Source: Roseivivax marinus (GTDB lineage: Bacteria; Pseudomonadota; Alphaproteobacteria; Rhodobacterales; Rhodobacteraceae). Taken from it: a stretch of DNA of 64,000 bases. The stretch is from positions 248,001 to 312,000 of the forward strand of contig NZ_FOAI01000003.1 in NCBI RefSeq assembly GCF_900109705.1, given 5' to 3'. Below the pieces are notes generated by a model, which made no database searches, was not told the DNA's origin, and saw nothing but the letters and a program-made list of their open reading frames with translations. Each line of letters starts with the position of its first letter. Positions within the stretch are counted from its first letter, which is position 1. Shown in pieces: positions 1-7,579 of this stretch. The position numbers were made by a program, and so were the translations under genes.

Positions 1-52
1 AGCGCCGTCCCCAGTCGAGGATGGGCAGGTAGCGGCTGAGGGTGCGGGGCAT
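1..52 (-). CDS. Start of a probable SulP-family anion transporter (cut by window edge)
   Basis: Only the first 17 codons are present, reading MPRTLSRYLPILDWGRR. A short pre-membrane segment with a Tyr-Leu-Pro-x-x-x-x-Trp pattern is typical of the N-terminus of SulP permeases (sulfate and related anions), just before the first membrane helix. The start ATG lies 11 bases after the stop of the upstream Spy-like gene, with a GAGG ribosome-binding site overlapping that stop, so it is the next gene of the sulfide operon. An anion exporter or importer would suit an operon producing sulfite or thiosulfate. The call rests on 17 residues and the context. Confidence 0.5.
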   Translation of the reverse strand, partial: MPRTLSRYLPILDWGRR

Positions 53-63
53 TCAGGTGATCC

Positions 64-609
64 TCACTGGCCGTGCTGGTGGCCCGGCCCGGAATGGTCG
101 GTCTCGTAGCCCCGCGCCCGGGCGTAGAGCATGGTCTGGTGCCGGTCGAGCAGGGGCGCCGTGTGCAGATGCGCGGCGAGGTGGGCTGCTCGGAGATCGC
201 CTTCGACGGCGCCGATGCGCGCGGTGGCCCGCGTGACGTCGTCCGGCGAAGGGGCAGTGTCGCCCGAGAACAGCGCGTCGAGGTCGGCCTCGGCGGCGAT
301 CAGTGCCTCGCCGAGGGGCCGGACGACGGCGAGCATGTCCTGCCGGATCGCCTCGACCGCGTCGCGCGTCCGCGCGTCGAGCGACAGCTCATCCGCCAGT
401 TCGAGCACGTGCAGCGGCCCCGGCCAGCCGTTCAGTTCGGCCGCGCGGGCATAGCCGAGACCGGCGCCCGTGCGCAGGCCCTCGGTCCGCTCCTCCGACA
501 GCCCGGCGATGGCGCGCGTGTCCTGACCGGCATAGGGCGACGCGTCCTGCGCCGGGGCGGCGCCGGCAAGGCCGAGGCCGAGGACCGGGATCGAAAGAAA
601 GCGGATCAT
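64..609 (-). CDS. Spy/CpxP-like periplasmic protein with His-rich tail
   Basis: Protein of 181 residues with a signal peptide of about 20 residues ending near Ala-Pro-Ala-Gln. The mature part is mostly predicted helix with evenly spaced acidic and hydrophobic residues (about 65-150), the general character of the Spy/CpxP and periplasmic heavy-metal-sensor family. The C-terminus carries HTAPLLDRHQ and a terminal GPGHQHGQ, so metal binding is possible. The gene lies 54 bases after the sulfide oxidoreductase gene and just before the transporter start, indicating co-transcription. Its role in sulfide stress (chaperone, sensor or metal buffer) is inferred from position only. Confidence 0.65.
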   Translation of the reverse strand: MIRFLSIPVLGLGLAGAAPAQDASPYAGQDTRAIAGLSEERTEGLRTGAGLGYARAAELNGWPGPLHVLELADELSLDARTRDAVEAIRQDMLAVVRPLGEALIAAEADLDALFSGDTAPSPDDVTRATARIGAVEGDLRAAHLAAHLHTAPLLDRHQTMLYARARGYETDHSGPGHQHGQ

Positions 610-663
610 GGGGGTCTCCGTGGGGCGTGGGAGCGTCGGGCGCCGCGGCCCGACAGTCCAGTG

Positions 664-2343
664 TCACTCCGCCGCGACCTTCAGCGGCTCGGGCTTTGCC
701 ATCCATTCCCGGCCGCGCAGCATCGCCTGCCAGTAGATCGGCGGCAGCATTCTTTCCTTCAGGAGCCATGCGGCGCGGGTGGGTTTGGTGCCGTCGATGA
801 GCCACTTCGGGAAGGACGGCTTCAGGGTGCCACCGTATCCGAATTCGGCCAAGACGATCTTGCCGCGCTCGACCGTCAGCGGGCACGAGCCGTAGCCGTC
901 GTATTGCGCCTTCGGCGCGACGCCCCGAATGTCGGCGATCACGTTCTCGGCCACCGTGGGCGCCTGCTTGCGCGCGGCCGCGGCGGTCTTGGCGTTCGGG
1001 GCGTTCATCACGTCGCCGAGCGCCCAGATATTGTCGTAGCTCTTGTGGCGCAGGGTGGACTGGTCGACATCGACCCAGCCCGCGGCATCGGCCAGCGGCG
1101 AGACACGGATGAAGTCCGGCGCCGTCTGCGGCGGGCAGACGTGCAGCATCTCGAACTCCATCTCCACGCGGCGTGGCTCCGCATCGGGCTCCGTGACCTC
1201 GAAGGTCGCCGTCTTCGCGGGGCCGTCCACCGCCACGAGATTGTGGAAGAAGTCGAGGGTGGCATCGTATTTCCGCACGTACTCCATGAGCGCGGGCACG
1301 TAGTCCTTCACGCCGAAGAGGACGCCGCCGGCATTGCAGAAGTGGATGTCGATGTTCTTTAGACGCCCGGTCCGGTTCCATTGATCGGCCGAGAGATACA
1401 TCGCCTTCTGCGGCGCGCCGGCGCACTTGATGGGCATGGGCGGCTGGGTGAAGATCGCGGAGCCGGAGGTCGTGCGCTGCACGAGCTCCCACGTGTAAGG
1501 CGCCAGGTCGTAACGGTAATTCGACGTCACGCCATTCCGGCCCAGCGTCTCGACCAGGCCTTCGACCTTGTGCCAGTCGAGCTTGAGACCCGGGCAGACG
1601 ATCATCCGGTCGTAGGTCACCACCCGGCAGCCGTCGAGGATGACGGCGTTGCGGTCGGGCTCGAAGGCAGCGACGGCGGCCTTGATCCAGTGCACGCCGC
1701 GGGGGATCAGGCTGCCCATTGTCTTGGCGGTGTCGGAGGCCTCGAAGATGCCGCCGCCGACCATGGTCCAGCCGGGCTGGTAGTAGTGGATGTCGGCGGG
1801 GTCGATCACCGCGATTTCGAGACCGGGCTTGCGCGCCTTGAGGCTGGCCGCGACGGCGATACCGCCTGCGCCCGCGCCGACGATCACCACCTTGTAGTGC
1901 GCGTCGCCGGTGTCGGTGGGCGTCTTGCCGCCATTGGCGATGCGGCGCGCGACGCCGGACATGTCGTAGCCCGCGGCCCTTGTCTTCGCGAGGATCTCGG
2001 GCAGGGGGCGGTCCTCGGCCTCGGCCAAGGACCACAGTGTCGCCGAACGGGTGCCCGAGCGGCAATAGGCCAGCACCGGGCCCGGCAATTCGCGCAGCGC
2101 CGCGTCGAAGGCGCGGGCGTGACCGTCCTCGACCATGCCGGAGGTGACGGGGATGTAGCGCGCCTCCATGCCGTTCTCGTGCGCGGCGCGCTCGATCTCC
2201 TCGAACGAGGGCTGGTCGGAGCCTTCGCCGTCGGGGCGGTTGCAGATGATCGCGCGATAGCCCTCGGCGGCCAGCGCGGTCACGTCGTCGGCCGTGATCT
2301 GGGGACTGACCGACAGCCGGTCGTCGATCTTGCGGATGTCCAT
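664..2343 (-). CDS. sqr: DUF442 phosphatase-like domain fused to type II sulfide:quinone oxidoreductase
   Basis: Protein of 559 residues. Residues 1-125 form a DUF442 (Blh N-terminal/rhodanese-like) domain with the YCRSGTRS loop around Cys94. Residues about 150-545 are a flavoprotein with the FAD motif GAGAGG (156-161) and the mitochondrial-type SQR signature KCAGAPQK (Cys307). It should oxidise sulfide to a persulfide and pass electrons to quinone at the membrane face. The second redox cysteine expected in a GDC motif is Val445 here (GDVMNAPN), while Cys250 and Cys403 are additional. The chosen ATG has a GGAGGAG site just upstream; a start 23 codons earlier is possible but lacks family-like sequence. 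Second-last complete gene of the operon. Confidence 0.88.
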   Translation of the reverse strand: MDIRKIDDRLSVSPQITADDVTALAAEGYRAIICNRPDGEGSDQPSFEEIERAAHENGMEARYIPVTSGMVEDGHARAFDAALRELPGPVLAYCRSGTRSATLWSLAEAEDRPLPEILAKTRAAGYDMSGVARRIANGGKTPTDTGDAHYKVVIVGAGAGGIAVAASLKARKPGLEIAVIDPADIHYYQPGWTMVGGGIFEASDTAKTMGSLIPRGVHWIKAAVAAFEPDRNAVILDGCRVVTYDRMIVCPGLKLDWHKVEGLVETLGRNGVTSNYRYDLAPYTWELVQRTTSGSAIFTQPPMPIKCAGAPQKAMYLSADQWNRTGRLKNIDIHFCNAGGVLFGVKDYVPALMEYVRKYDATLDFFHNLVAVDGPAKTATFEVTEPDAEPRRVEMEFEMLHVCPPQTAPDFIRVSPLADAAGWVDVDQSTLRHKSYDNIWALGDVMNAPNAKTAAAARKQAPTVAENVIADIRGVAPKAQYDGYGSCPLTVERGKIVLAEFGYGGTLKPSFPKWLIDGTKPTRAAWLLKERMLPPIYWQAMLRGREWMAKPEPLKVAAE

Positions 2344-2425
2344 GGCGCTCCTCCCGGGGCAGCACGATGTGGGGCAAGGGCGGCCCCGCATCGCAGGGCC
2401 GCCCGTGGTCACGGAAGCGGGAACG

Positions 2426-3301
2426 TCAGAGACCGTTCAGCGGAACCTTGAGGAAGCGCTTGCCGTCCTCGTCCGCGGGCGGCAGCTCTCCGCCGCGCAT
2501 GTTCACCTGAAGCGACGGGATGATGAGCTTCGGCATGTCGAGCTGCGCGTCCCGCTCGGTGCGGAACTTCACGAACTCTTCCTTGGTCTTGCCGCCGCCC
2601 ACGTGGATGTTGTGGGCCTTCTCGTCGGCGACGGTGGTCTCCCACCGGATGTCGCGGCCATTGGGGCCGTAGTCGTGGCACATGAACAGCCGGGTCTCGT
2701 CCGGCAGGGCCAGCACCTTCTGGATCGAGTCGTAAAGCTGGCCCGCGTCGCCGCCGGGGAAATCCGCGCGCGCCGAACCGCCATCGGGCATGAACAGCGT
2801 GTCGCCGACAAAGGCCGCATCGCCCATGACATGGGTCATGCAGGCCGGGGTGTGGCCCGGCGTATGGATGGCGCGGCACTCCATGGCGCCGACGCTGTAG
2901 GTGTCGCCGTCGTCGAAGAGCCGATCGAACTGCGAGCCGTCGCGCTGGAACTCCGTGCCCTCGTTGAACACCTTGCCGAAGGTGTCCTGCACCACGGTGA
3001 TGTTGCGCCCGATGCCGAGCTTGCCGCCCAACTTGCCCTGGATATAGGGCGCGGCCGAAAGGTGATCGGCGTGGACATGCGTTTCGATCAGCCACTCGAC
3101 GCTCAGGCCCTTGTCGCGGATGTAGGCGATGATCTCGTCGGCATGGTCGTAGGAGATGCGGCCGGCGGCGTAGTCAATGTCCATCACCGAATCGACGATG
3201 GCGCAGGCGTCACTGCCGGGGTCCTTGACCACGTAGCTGATCGTGTTGGTCGCCGGATCGAAGAAGCCGGTGACCTCGGGGTGAAGTCTGGTGTCGGACA
3301 T
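2426..3301 (-). CDS. blh: Persulfide dioxygenase (ETHE1/Blh-type metallo-beta-lactamase fold)
   Basis: Protein of 291 residues with the metal-binding signature THVHADH (about 74-80), the later HTPGHT motif and GDTLFM, as in ETHE1-type sulfur dioxygenases. It should convert glutathione persulfide, made downstream of SQR, to sulfite in the cytoplasm. The gene sits between the DUF2892 gene (20 bases upstream) and the SQR fusion (82 bases downstream), the usual order of bacterial sulfide detoxification operons. In some relatives the DUF442 domain is fused to this protein; here it is fused to SQR instead. A general MBL hydrolase is the alternative, but the context makes it unlikely. Confidence 0.87.
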   Translation of the reverse strand: MSDTRLHPEVTGFFDPATNTISYVVKDPGSDACAIVDSVMDIDYAAGRISYDHADEIIAYIRDKGLSVEWLIETHVHADHLSAAPYIQGKLGGKLGIGRNITVVQDTFGKVFNEGTEFQRDGSQFDRLFDDGDTYSVGAMECRAIHTPGHTPACMTHVMGDAAFVGDTLFMPDGGSARADFPGGDAGQLYDSIQKVLALPDETRLFMCHDYGPNGRDIRWETTVADEKAHNIHVGGGKTKEEFVKFRTERDAQLDMPKLIIPSLQVNMRGGELPPADEDGKRFLKVPLNGL

Positions 3302-3321
3302 GATGCGGTCTCCTCCGGGGC

Positions 3322-3531
3322 TCAGCAGTCGCGGCAGGTGCGCAGACCTGCCACGGAATAGAGGGGGCAGTTGCCCAGAAGCGCGGTCAGCGCGAGCACC
3401 GCCGCGACGACGAGCACCAACCAGTGCAGCGCGCCGGCCGCGAGGACCGGCAGCGCGAAGGCCAGCCAGGCGAGAACGACGGCGGCCACGAGCCGCGCGC
3501 CACGATCAAGACGTCCCATGTTGCGTGTCAT
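3322..3531 (-). CDS. DUF2892 (YgaP-type) small membrane protein
   Basis: Protein of 69 residues with a basic N-terminus, two hydrophobic helices separated by a short polar turn, and a Cys-containing C-terminus (GNCPLYSVAGLRTCRDC). This is the DUF2892 arrangement found beside rhodanese and persulfide enzymes. It is the first gene of the sulfide operon. A GGAGG site lies 5-6 bases before the ATG. The three cysteines might accept persulfide sulfur at the membrane, which is inference. Confidence 0.8.
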   Translation of the reverse strand: MTRNMGRLDRGARLVAAVVLAWLAFALPVLAAGALHWLVLVVAAVLALTALLGNCPLYSVAGLRTCRDC

Positions 3532-3549
3532 CTCATCCTCCGCGGGAAT

Positions 3550-3570
3550 CGCTATGGCCTCTGTATAGCG
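3550..3570 (-). promoter_or_regulatory. Inverted repeat overlapping a candidate -10 box of the sulfide operon
   Basis: Perfect 6-base arms CGCTAT (3550-3555) and ATAGCG (3565-3570) flank a 9-base spacer, 18 bases upstream of the first gene. On the minus strand TATACA (3562-3567) could be a -10 box overlapping one arm, the position expected for a repressor such as the ArsR-family BigR/SqrR regulators. No such regulator gene is in view. Confidence 0.35.
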
Positions 3571-3814
3571 CGCGCGGGTGAGATCGACGGTGACATGGTC
3601 ACAGAGGGGGGAGAAAGTCGCCGTGTCGGAGGCAAATGCGCCGGCTCATCAAGCGCCGGCCGCACGTCTGTGGTGGCCAACTGTGCGGACCGGGGCTCTC
3701 TGCGAGGCGACGATCCGGGCGCGTCTTGCGCCAGCCGACCTTCGGACACGCGCACCATGCACGCCGCGCCGGGTCATCTGTCGGCTTCGGTTGTTGTCAG
3801 CGTCGGACTGGCGC

Positions 3815-5065
3815 TCAGCGCAGCGCCTCGGCCATGCCGGGCGCCGGGAAGCAGGTCGCCCGTTCGCCGCGCGCCTCCTGCCAGCGCCCGATGGAACGGC
3901 GGGTCTTGAACCCGGCCAGCCCGTCGACGCCGCCCACGTCGTGCCCTTGCGCCACGAGCCCGCTCTGGATGTCCGCCACGTCCGAGCGCAGCATCCGCCC
4001 CACGTCCTGCCAATCCTCCGAGAAGTTGCCCGAGCCGTAGGCGATCCTGTCGCCCACGTGGCCCACGAAAAGCGCGTAGAGATCGCTCATGTTGTAGTCT
4101 TTGAGGACGTAGAAATTCGGCGTGACCACGAACGCGGGTCCGAGCCGTCCGGCCGGCATCATCAGGTAGCCTTCGCCCGCCAGTTCATGATCGGGAAAGG
4201 CGCGGCCCGACACGCGGGCGACCCCCATGTCGGCCCATTCGCGGATCGGTCGGCCCTGGTCCGGGCCTTCCAGCGCGCAGGAGACCGAGGCCGGCACCTC
4301 TACCTCGAAGCCCCAGTCTCGGCCCGCAACCCAACCGTGATGCGCGAGGTAGGCGGCGATCGAGGCGATCGTGTCGGCATCCGACCGCCAGATGTCCGCG
4401 CGCCCGTCGCCGTCGCCGTCCGCGGCGTGCTCGAGAAAGCTCGTGGGCATGAATTGCGGCTGGCCGAGCGCCCCGGCCCAGCTCGACTTCATCGCGCCTT
4501 CCGGGGCGTGGCCGGCCTCGGCGATGCGCAGGGCGGCGACCAGCTCGTCGGTGAAGTAGTCGGCGCGGGTCGACATGAAGCCCTTGGTTCCGAGCACGCG
4601 GAACACGTCGTGGGGGATCGACGCGCGCCCGTAACCGCTCTCGCGGCCCCAGATGCCCAGGACGATGTGGCCCGGCACGCCTGTCGCCCGTTCGGCCGCA
4701 GAGAGCGCACCGGCATGGCGGCGCGCCATCTCGCGCCCGACCGAGGTTGCGGCGGACAGGCCTCCCGGGGTGAAATAGCGCGCCGGAGCCCCGAATTCGG
4801 ACTGGCGTTGCCGCTCGGGCACGGCCGGCGCCGATCCCGGCGGCACGAGGTCCGGCAGGTCCCAGTCGAGCGTGATGCCTGCCGTCGCGTCCGTGAAGGT
4901 CCCGCGCGACACGCCCTCGGCGTCGGCGCGCGGCCAGACCGTGTCCTCCAGCCAGCCGCGGAATTGACGCTCGACCGCTGCGCGGTCCTGCGCTTGGAGT
5001 GGCGGTGCCGCCGCGATGATCCCCGCGGCAAGCGCGAGGGCGGCGAAAGAGCGGAACAGGCGCAT
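3815..5065 (-). CDS. Lytic murein transglycosylase (MltB-like, SLT_2 plus PG-binding domain)
   Basis: Protein of 416 residues with a signal peptide (about 1-25, ending LQAQD). The SLT_2/MltB domain spans about 28-320 with the catalytic glutamate in WGRESGYG and the downstream GALGQPQFMPTSF motif. A peptidoglycan-binding domain occupies the last 60 residues (GHDVGGVDGLAGFKTRRSI). It would cleave glycan strands in the periplasm with anhydro-sugar formation. A clear GGAGG site supports this ATG; the open frame extends much further upstream without family sequence. It is a single-gene unit, divergent from the lipoprotein gene at 5201. Confidence 0.88.
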   Translation of the reverse strand: MRLFRSFAALALAAGIIAAAPPLQAQDRAAVERQFRGWLEDTVWPRADAEGVSRGTFTDATAGITLDWDLPDLVPPGSAPAVPERQRQSEFGAPARYFTPGGLSAATSVGREMARRHAGALSAAERATGVPGHIVLGIWGRESGYGRASIPHDVFRVLGTKGFMSTRADYFTDELVAALRIAEAGHAPEGAMKSSWAGALGQPQFMPTSFLEHAADGDGDGRADIWRSDADTIASIAAYLAHHGWVAGRDWGFEVEVPASVSCALEGPDQGRPIREWADMGVARVSGRAFPDHELAGEGYLMMPAGRLGPAFVVTPNFYVLKDYNMSDLYALFVGHVGDRIAYGSGNFSEDWQDVGRMLRSDVADIQSGLVAQGHDVGGVDGLAGFKTRRSIGRWQEARGERATCFPAPGMAEALR

Positions 5066-5200
5066 CTGGATACCTCCGGGCCGGGTGGTCCGGGGCACCC
5101 TAGACACGCCCGGCGATGGCGTCGACCGGGTGCCTCGACACCGGCACGGCGCAGCGCTAGCTCTGATCGCAATCACGCGAAAGACAAGGGGCGAGCGGAC

Positions 5201-5803
5201 ATGGGACGGGCTTGGAGACGGATCTGCGCGGTGCTCGTGATGGTGACGGGAGCCGCGGCGCTGTCCGCCTGCGGTCCGAGCTACGAGAACGGCCCGCCCG
5301 AGCCGACCTCGTCCGAGATCGCCGCGCTCGAGCAGGCGATCCTGTCGCTGGGCGCGGACGTGGACCCGGAAGAGGCCGCCGCGACGGCACGCACGGCCTA
5401 TCTCTACCCGCTGCAACTGGCCGAGAGCTACCAGATCACCGATCCGCCGATCATCCACAACATGAAGGTGAACAGCGGCACGCGCCCTCGTGGTCTGTGC
5501 TACCAGTGGGCGGATGACCTCGAGGCGCGGCTCGAGACGCTCGACACCCCTGGACTGGAACTCCACCGCGCCATCGCCAACGCCGATCAGGCCCTGCGGA
5601 TCGAGCACTCCACCGTGATCGTCACCCGCGCCGGTGCGCCATGGACGTCGGGCATCATCCTCGACCCGTGGCGCTGGGGTGGCCGTCTATTCTGGTCGCC
5701 GGTGACGGAGGATCCCGACTACGACTGGGCCGCCCGCGGCGATGTCTTCGCCTTCAAGCGCGCCCGCGAGACCGGCGCGCGGCCGGTGCTGTCGACCTAC
5801 TGA
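5201..5803 (+). CDS. Hypothetical lipoprotein
   Basis: Protein of 200 residues with a lipoprotein signal: basic start MGRAWRR, hydrophobic stretch, and lipobox LSAC with Cys22. The mature protein has no motif I recognise; it includes a Tyr/Leu-rich helix (about 66-85) and a C-terminal part rich in aromatic residues (DPWRWGGRLFW), suggesting a folded globular domain. An AGGGGCGAG stretch precedes the ATG. It is divergent from the lytic transglycosylase with 135 bases between, so the two may share regulation. Function unknown. Confidence 0.7.
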   Translation: MGRAWRRICAVLVMVTGAAALSACGPSYENGPPEPTSSEIAALEQAILSLGADVDPEEAAATARTAYLYPLQLAESYQITDPPIIHNMKVNSGTRPRGLCYQWADDLEARLETLDTPGLELHRAIANADQALRIEHSTVIVTRAGAPWTSGIILDPWRWGGRLFWSPVTEDPDYDWAARGDVFAFKRARETGARPVLSTY

Positions 5804-5831
5804 GCCGGGGCTTGCCGGCGGCGAGGTCGGA

Positions 5832-5850
5832 GCGAGGGCGCTGCCCTCGC
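5832..5850. terminator. Hairpin between convergent genes
   Basis: Perfect 8-bp stem GCGAGGGC/GCCCTCGC with a 3-base loop, 28 bases after the lipoprotein stop. No T-run follows, so a Rho-independent role is only possible. Confidence 0.35.
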
Positions 5851-5930
5851 GCTCCCGGAGTACTTGGCACGAGAAGAAGGGCTGGCACGCGCTGGCCTTG
5901 GGGCAGTGACGGCACGCCTTGGAAGGATCG

Positions 5931-5962
5931 CGGTCGGGCGCGCGCCACGTCGCACCCGACCG
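5931..5962 (-). terminator. Hairpin downstream of the GAPDH gene
   Basis: Perfect 8-bp stem CGGTCGGG (5931-5938) and CCCGACCG (5955-5962), 8 bases after the GAPDH stop on the minus strand. There is no strong T-run; candidate terminator or mRNA 3'-end stabiliser. Confidence 0.4.
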
Positions 5963-5970
5963 TGAGGCCG

Positions 5971-6975
5971 TCAGTGCAGCAGGCGGCCCATGGCGCTGGC
6001 GACGTCGGCCATGCGGGCCGAGAAGCCCCATTCGTTGTCGTACCATGCCAGCACGCGTACGAGGCGGCGGCCGATGACCTTGGTCTGGTCGGGCGCGAAG
6101 ATCGAACTGGCCGTGGTATGGTTGAAGTCGACCGAGACCTTGGGCTCGGGATCGTAGGCGAGAACCGCGCCCATGCGGCCGGCAGCCGCCTCGCGCACCA
6201 CCTCGTTCACGTCCTCAACGGTCACGTCGCGGCCGGCCTCGAAGGTCAGGTCCACCGCCGAGACATTGGGCGTGGGCACCCGAATCGCCGAGCCGTCGAG
6301 CTTGCCGGCGAGCCCGGGCAGCACCTCGCCGATGGCCTTCGCAGCGCCGGTCGAGGTGGGGATCATCGCCATCGCCGCCGCGCGGGCGCGGTAGAGATCG
6401 TCGTGGCGGCGGTCGAGCGTCGGCTGGTCGCCGGTATAGGAGTGAATCGTGGTCATGATCCCGCCCTCGATGCCGATCGCCTCGTCCAGCACCTTGGCCA
6501 GCGGCGCAAGGCAGTTGGTGGTGCACGAGCCGTTGGAGATCATCCGCTCCTCGGCCAGCATCTCGCGGTGGTTCACGCCGTAGACCACGGTGCGGTCCAC
6601 GTTCTTCGCGGGCGCCGAGATCAGCACCTTGCGGGCGCCGCGGCCGAGGTGCACGTCGGCGCGGTGGCCGTCGTTGAACTTGCCCGTGCATTCCAGGACC
6701 ACGTCGCAACCGCTCCAGTCGAGTTCCTGCGGGTCGTAGGTCGAGGACACCTGCATCGGGCCGCGCCCGAGGTCGAGCGTGTCGCCGTCGACGCGGACAT
6801 CGCCACCAAAGCGGCCGTGGATGCTGTCGTAGCGCAGCAGGTGGGCATTCGTCTCGATCGGGCCGGTGGCGTTGATCTTGACGACCTGGACATCGTTGCG
6901 CGCGCTTTCCGCGATGTGGGCGAGCGTGCAGCGGCCGATGCGTCCGAAGCCGTTGATCCCGAGCGTGACGGTCAT
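5971..6975 (-). CDS. gapB: GapB-type glyceraldehyde-3-phosphate (or erythrose-4-phosphate) dehydrogenase
   Basis: Protein of 334 residues with the GINGFGRIG dinucleotide fold at 6-14, catalytic SCTTNC (Cys151) and His178. The NAD-selecting aspartate that normally follows Asn in the second beta strand is replaced: the segment reads KINATG with Ala36. Together with VVYGVN, VSVDFNH and DNEWGF this resembles GapB/Epd proteins rather than glycolytic GapA, so NADP use and a gluconeogenic role are likely. The ATG at 6975 matches the family start; 29 upstream codons are open but unlike GAPDH. Three palindrome-like sites lie 90-156 bases upstream. The Epd reaction (vitamin B6 route) cannot be excluded. 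Confidence 0.85.
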   Translation of the reverse strand: MTVTLGINGFGRIGRCTLAHIAESARNDVQVVKINATGPIETNAHLLRYDSIHGRFGGDVRVDGDTLDLGRGPMQVSSTYDPQELDWSGCDVVLECTGKFNDGHRADVHLGRGARKVLISAPAKNVDRTVVYGVNHREMLAEERMISNGSCTTNCLAPLAKVLDEAIGIEGGIMTTIHSYTGDQPTLDRRHDDLYRARAAAMAMIPTSTGAAKAIGEVLPGLAGKLDGSAIRVPTPNVSAVDLTFEAGRDVTVEDVNEVVREAAAGRMGAVLAYDPEPKVSVDFNHTTASSIFAPDQTKVIGRRLVRVLAWYDNEWGFSARMADVASAMGRLLH

Positions 6976-7064
6976 GACCTGTCCCTCTTGTTTCGTATGC
7001 GGTTGGATACCGGGTAGCCCGCGCCGCGCCGCAGCGCAAAGCGAATTCGGCAATATCTTCATGA

Positions 7065-7131
7065 TGTTAGCGATAAACTTTCACACCGCTCGCATGGTGG
7101 CGCTAACCCCGGGGCGCGGTTTGCGCTAACG
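7065..7131. promoter_or_regulatory. Three repeats resembling the palindrome TGTTAGCGCTAACA
   Basis: Sites at 7065-7078, 7095-7108 and 7118-7131 each match 11 of 14 bases of TGTTAGCGCTAACA, all centred on TAGCG/GCGCTAAC. They lie between gapB (minus) and the DoxX gene (plus). The palindrome recalls LacI-family central-carbon regulators of alphaproteobacteria (CceR/PckR type); that link is from memory and is inference. Confidence 0.5.
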
Positions 7132-7166
7132 AACGGACGGCCCTTCCGGCCGGGAGAGAATCGCCC

Positions 7167-7541
7167 ATGTCCGACCTTGCCGTCCTTGTCGGGCGCGTTC
7201 TGATCGCGCTGCTGTTTCTCGCTGGCTTCGTGCAGAAGGTCGCGGACCCCGTGCCCGCCATGACCCTGCTGACCGATCGAGGCTTGCCGGGCGTCCTGAT
7301 CTGGCCCGCCGCGGCGTTCAACCTCGGGGCCGCGCTCGCGCTGATCGCGGGGTGGCGGGTCCGCAGCGCCGCCGCGATGCTGGCGGGGTATTGCGCCGCG
7401 ACGAGCGTCTTTCACCTGATCCCCTCGGACCCGTGGCAGATGAGCATCTTCGTCAAGAACTGGGCCATCGCCGGCGGCTGCCTGTGCCTTGCCGCGCACG
7501 GGGCGGGGCGCTACCGGCTTGGGGACTTGCGCGGGGGCTGA
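7167..7541 (+). CDS. DoxX-family membrane protein
   Basis: Protein of 124 residues with four predicted membrane helices. The first, VGRVLIALLFLAGFVQKV, is the usual DoxX start, followed by a PGVLIWPAAAFNLGAALALI helix and a short His-containing loop (VFHLIPSD). DoxX proteins are quinone-pool or redox-associated membrane proteins with varied roles, so no substrate is assigned. It is the first plus-strand gene after the gapB divergent region and is followed 38 bases later by the DUF808 gene, probably in one transcript. Confidence 0.75.
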   Translation: MSDLAVLVGRVLIALLFLAGFVQKVADPVPAMTLLTDRGLPGVLIWPAAAFNLGAALALIAGWRVRSAAAMLAGYCAATSVFHLIPSDPWQMSIFVKNWAIAGGCLCLAAHGAGRYRLGDLRGG

Positions 7542-7579
7542 AGCGGGCTACCGTGCCCGCGACCCGAAGGAGGGGCAGG

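Noticed and set aside
3552-3758. A 68-codon minus-strand frame upstream of the sulfide operon as a regulator gene
   Set aside because: No helix-turn-helix or conserved cysteines; Pro/Ser/Arg-rich composition of a chance frame.
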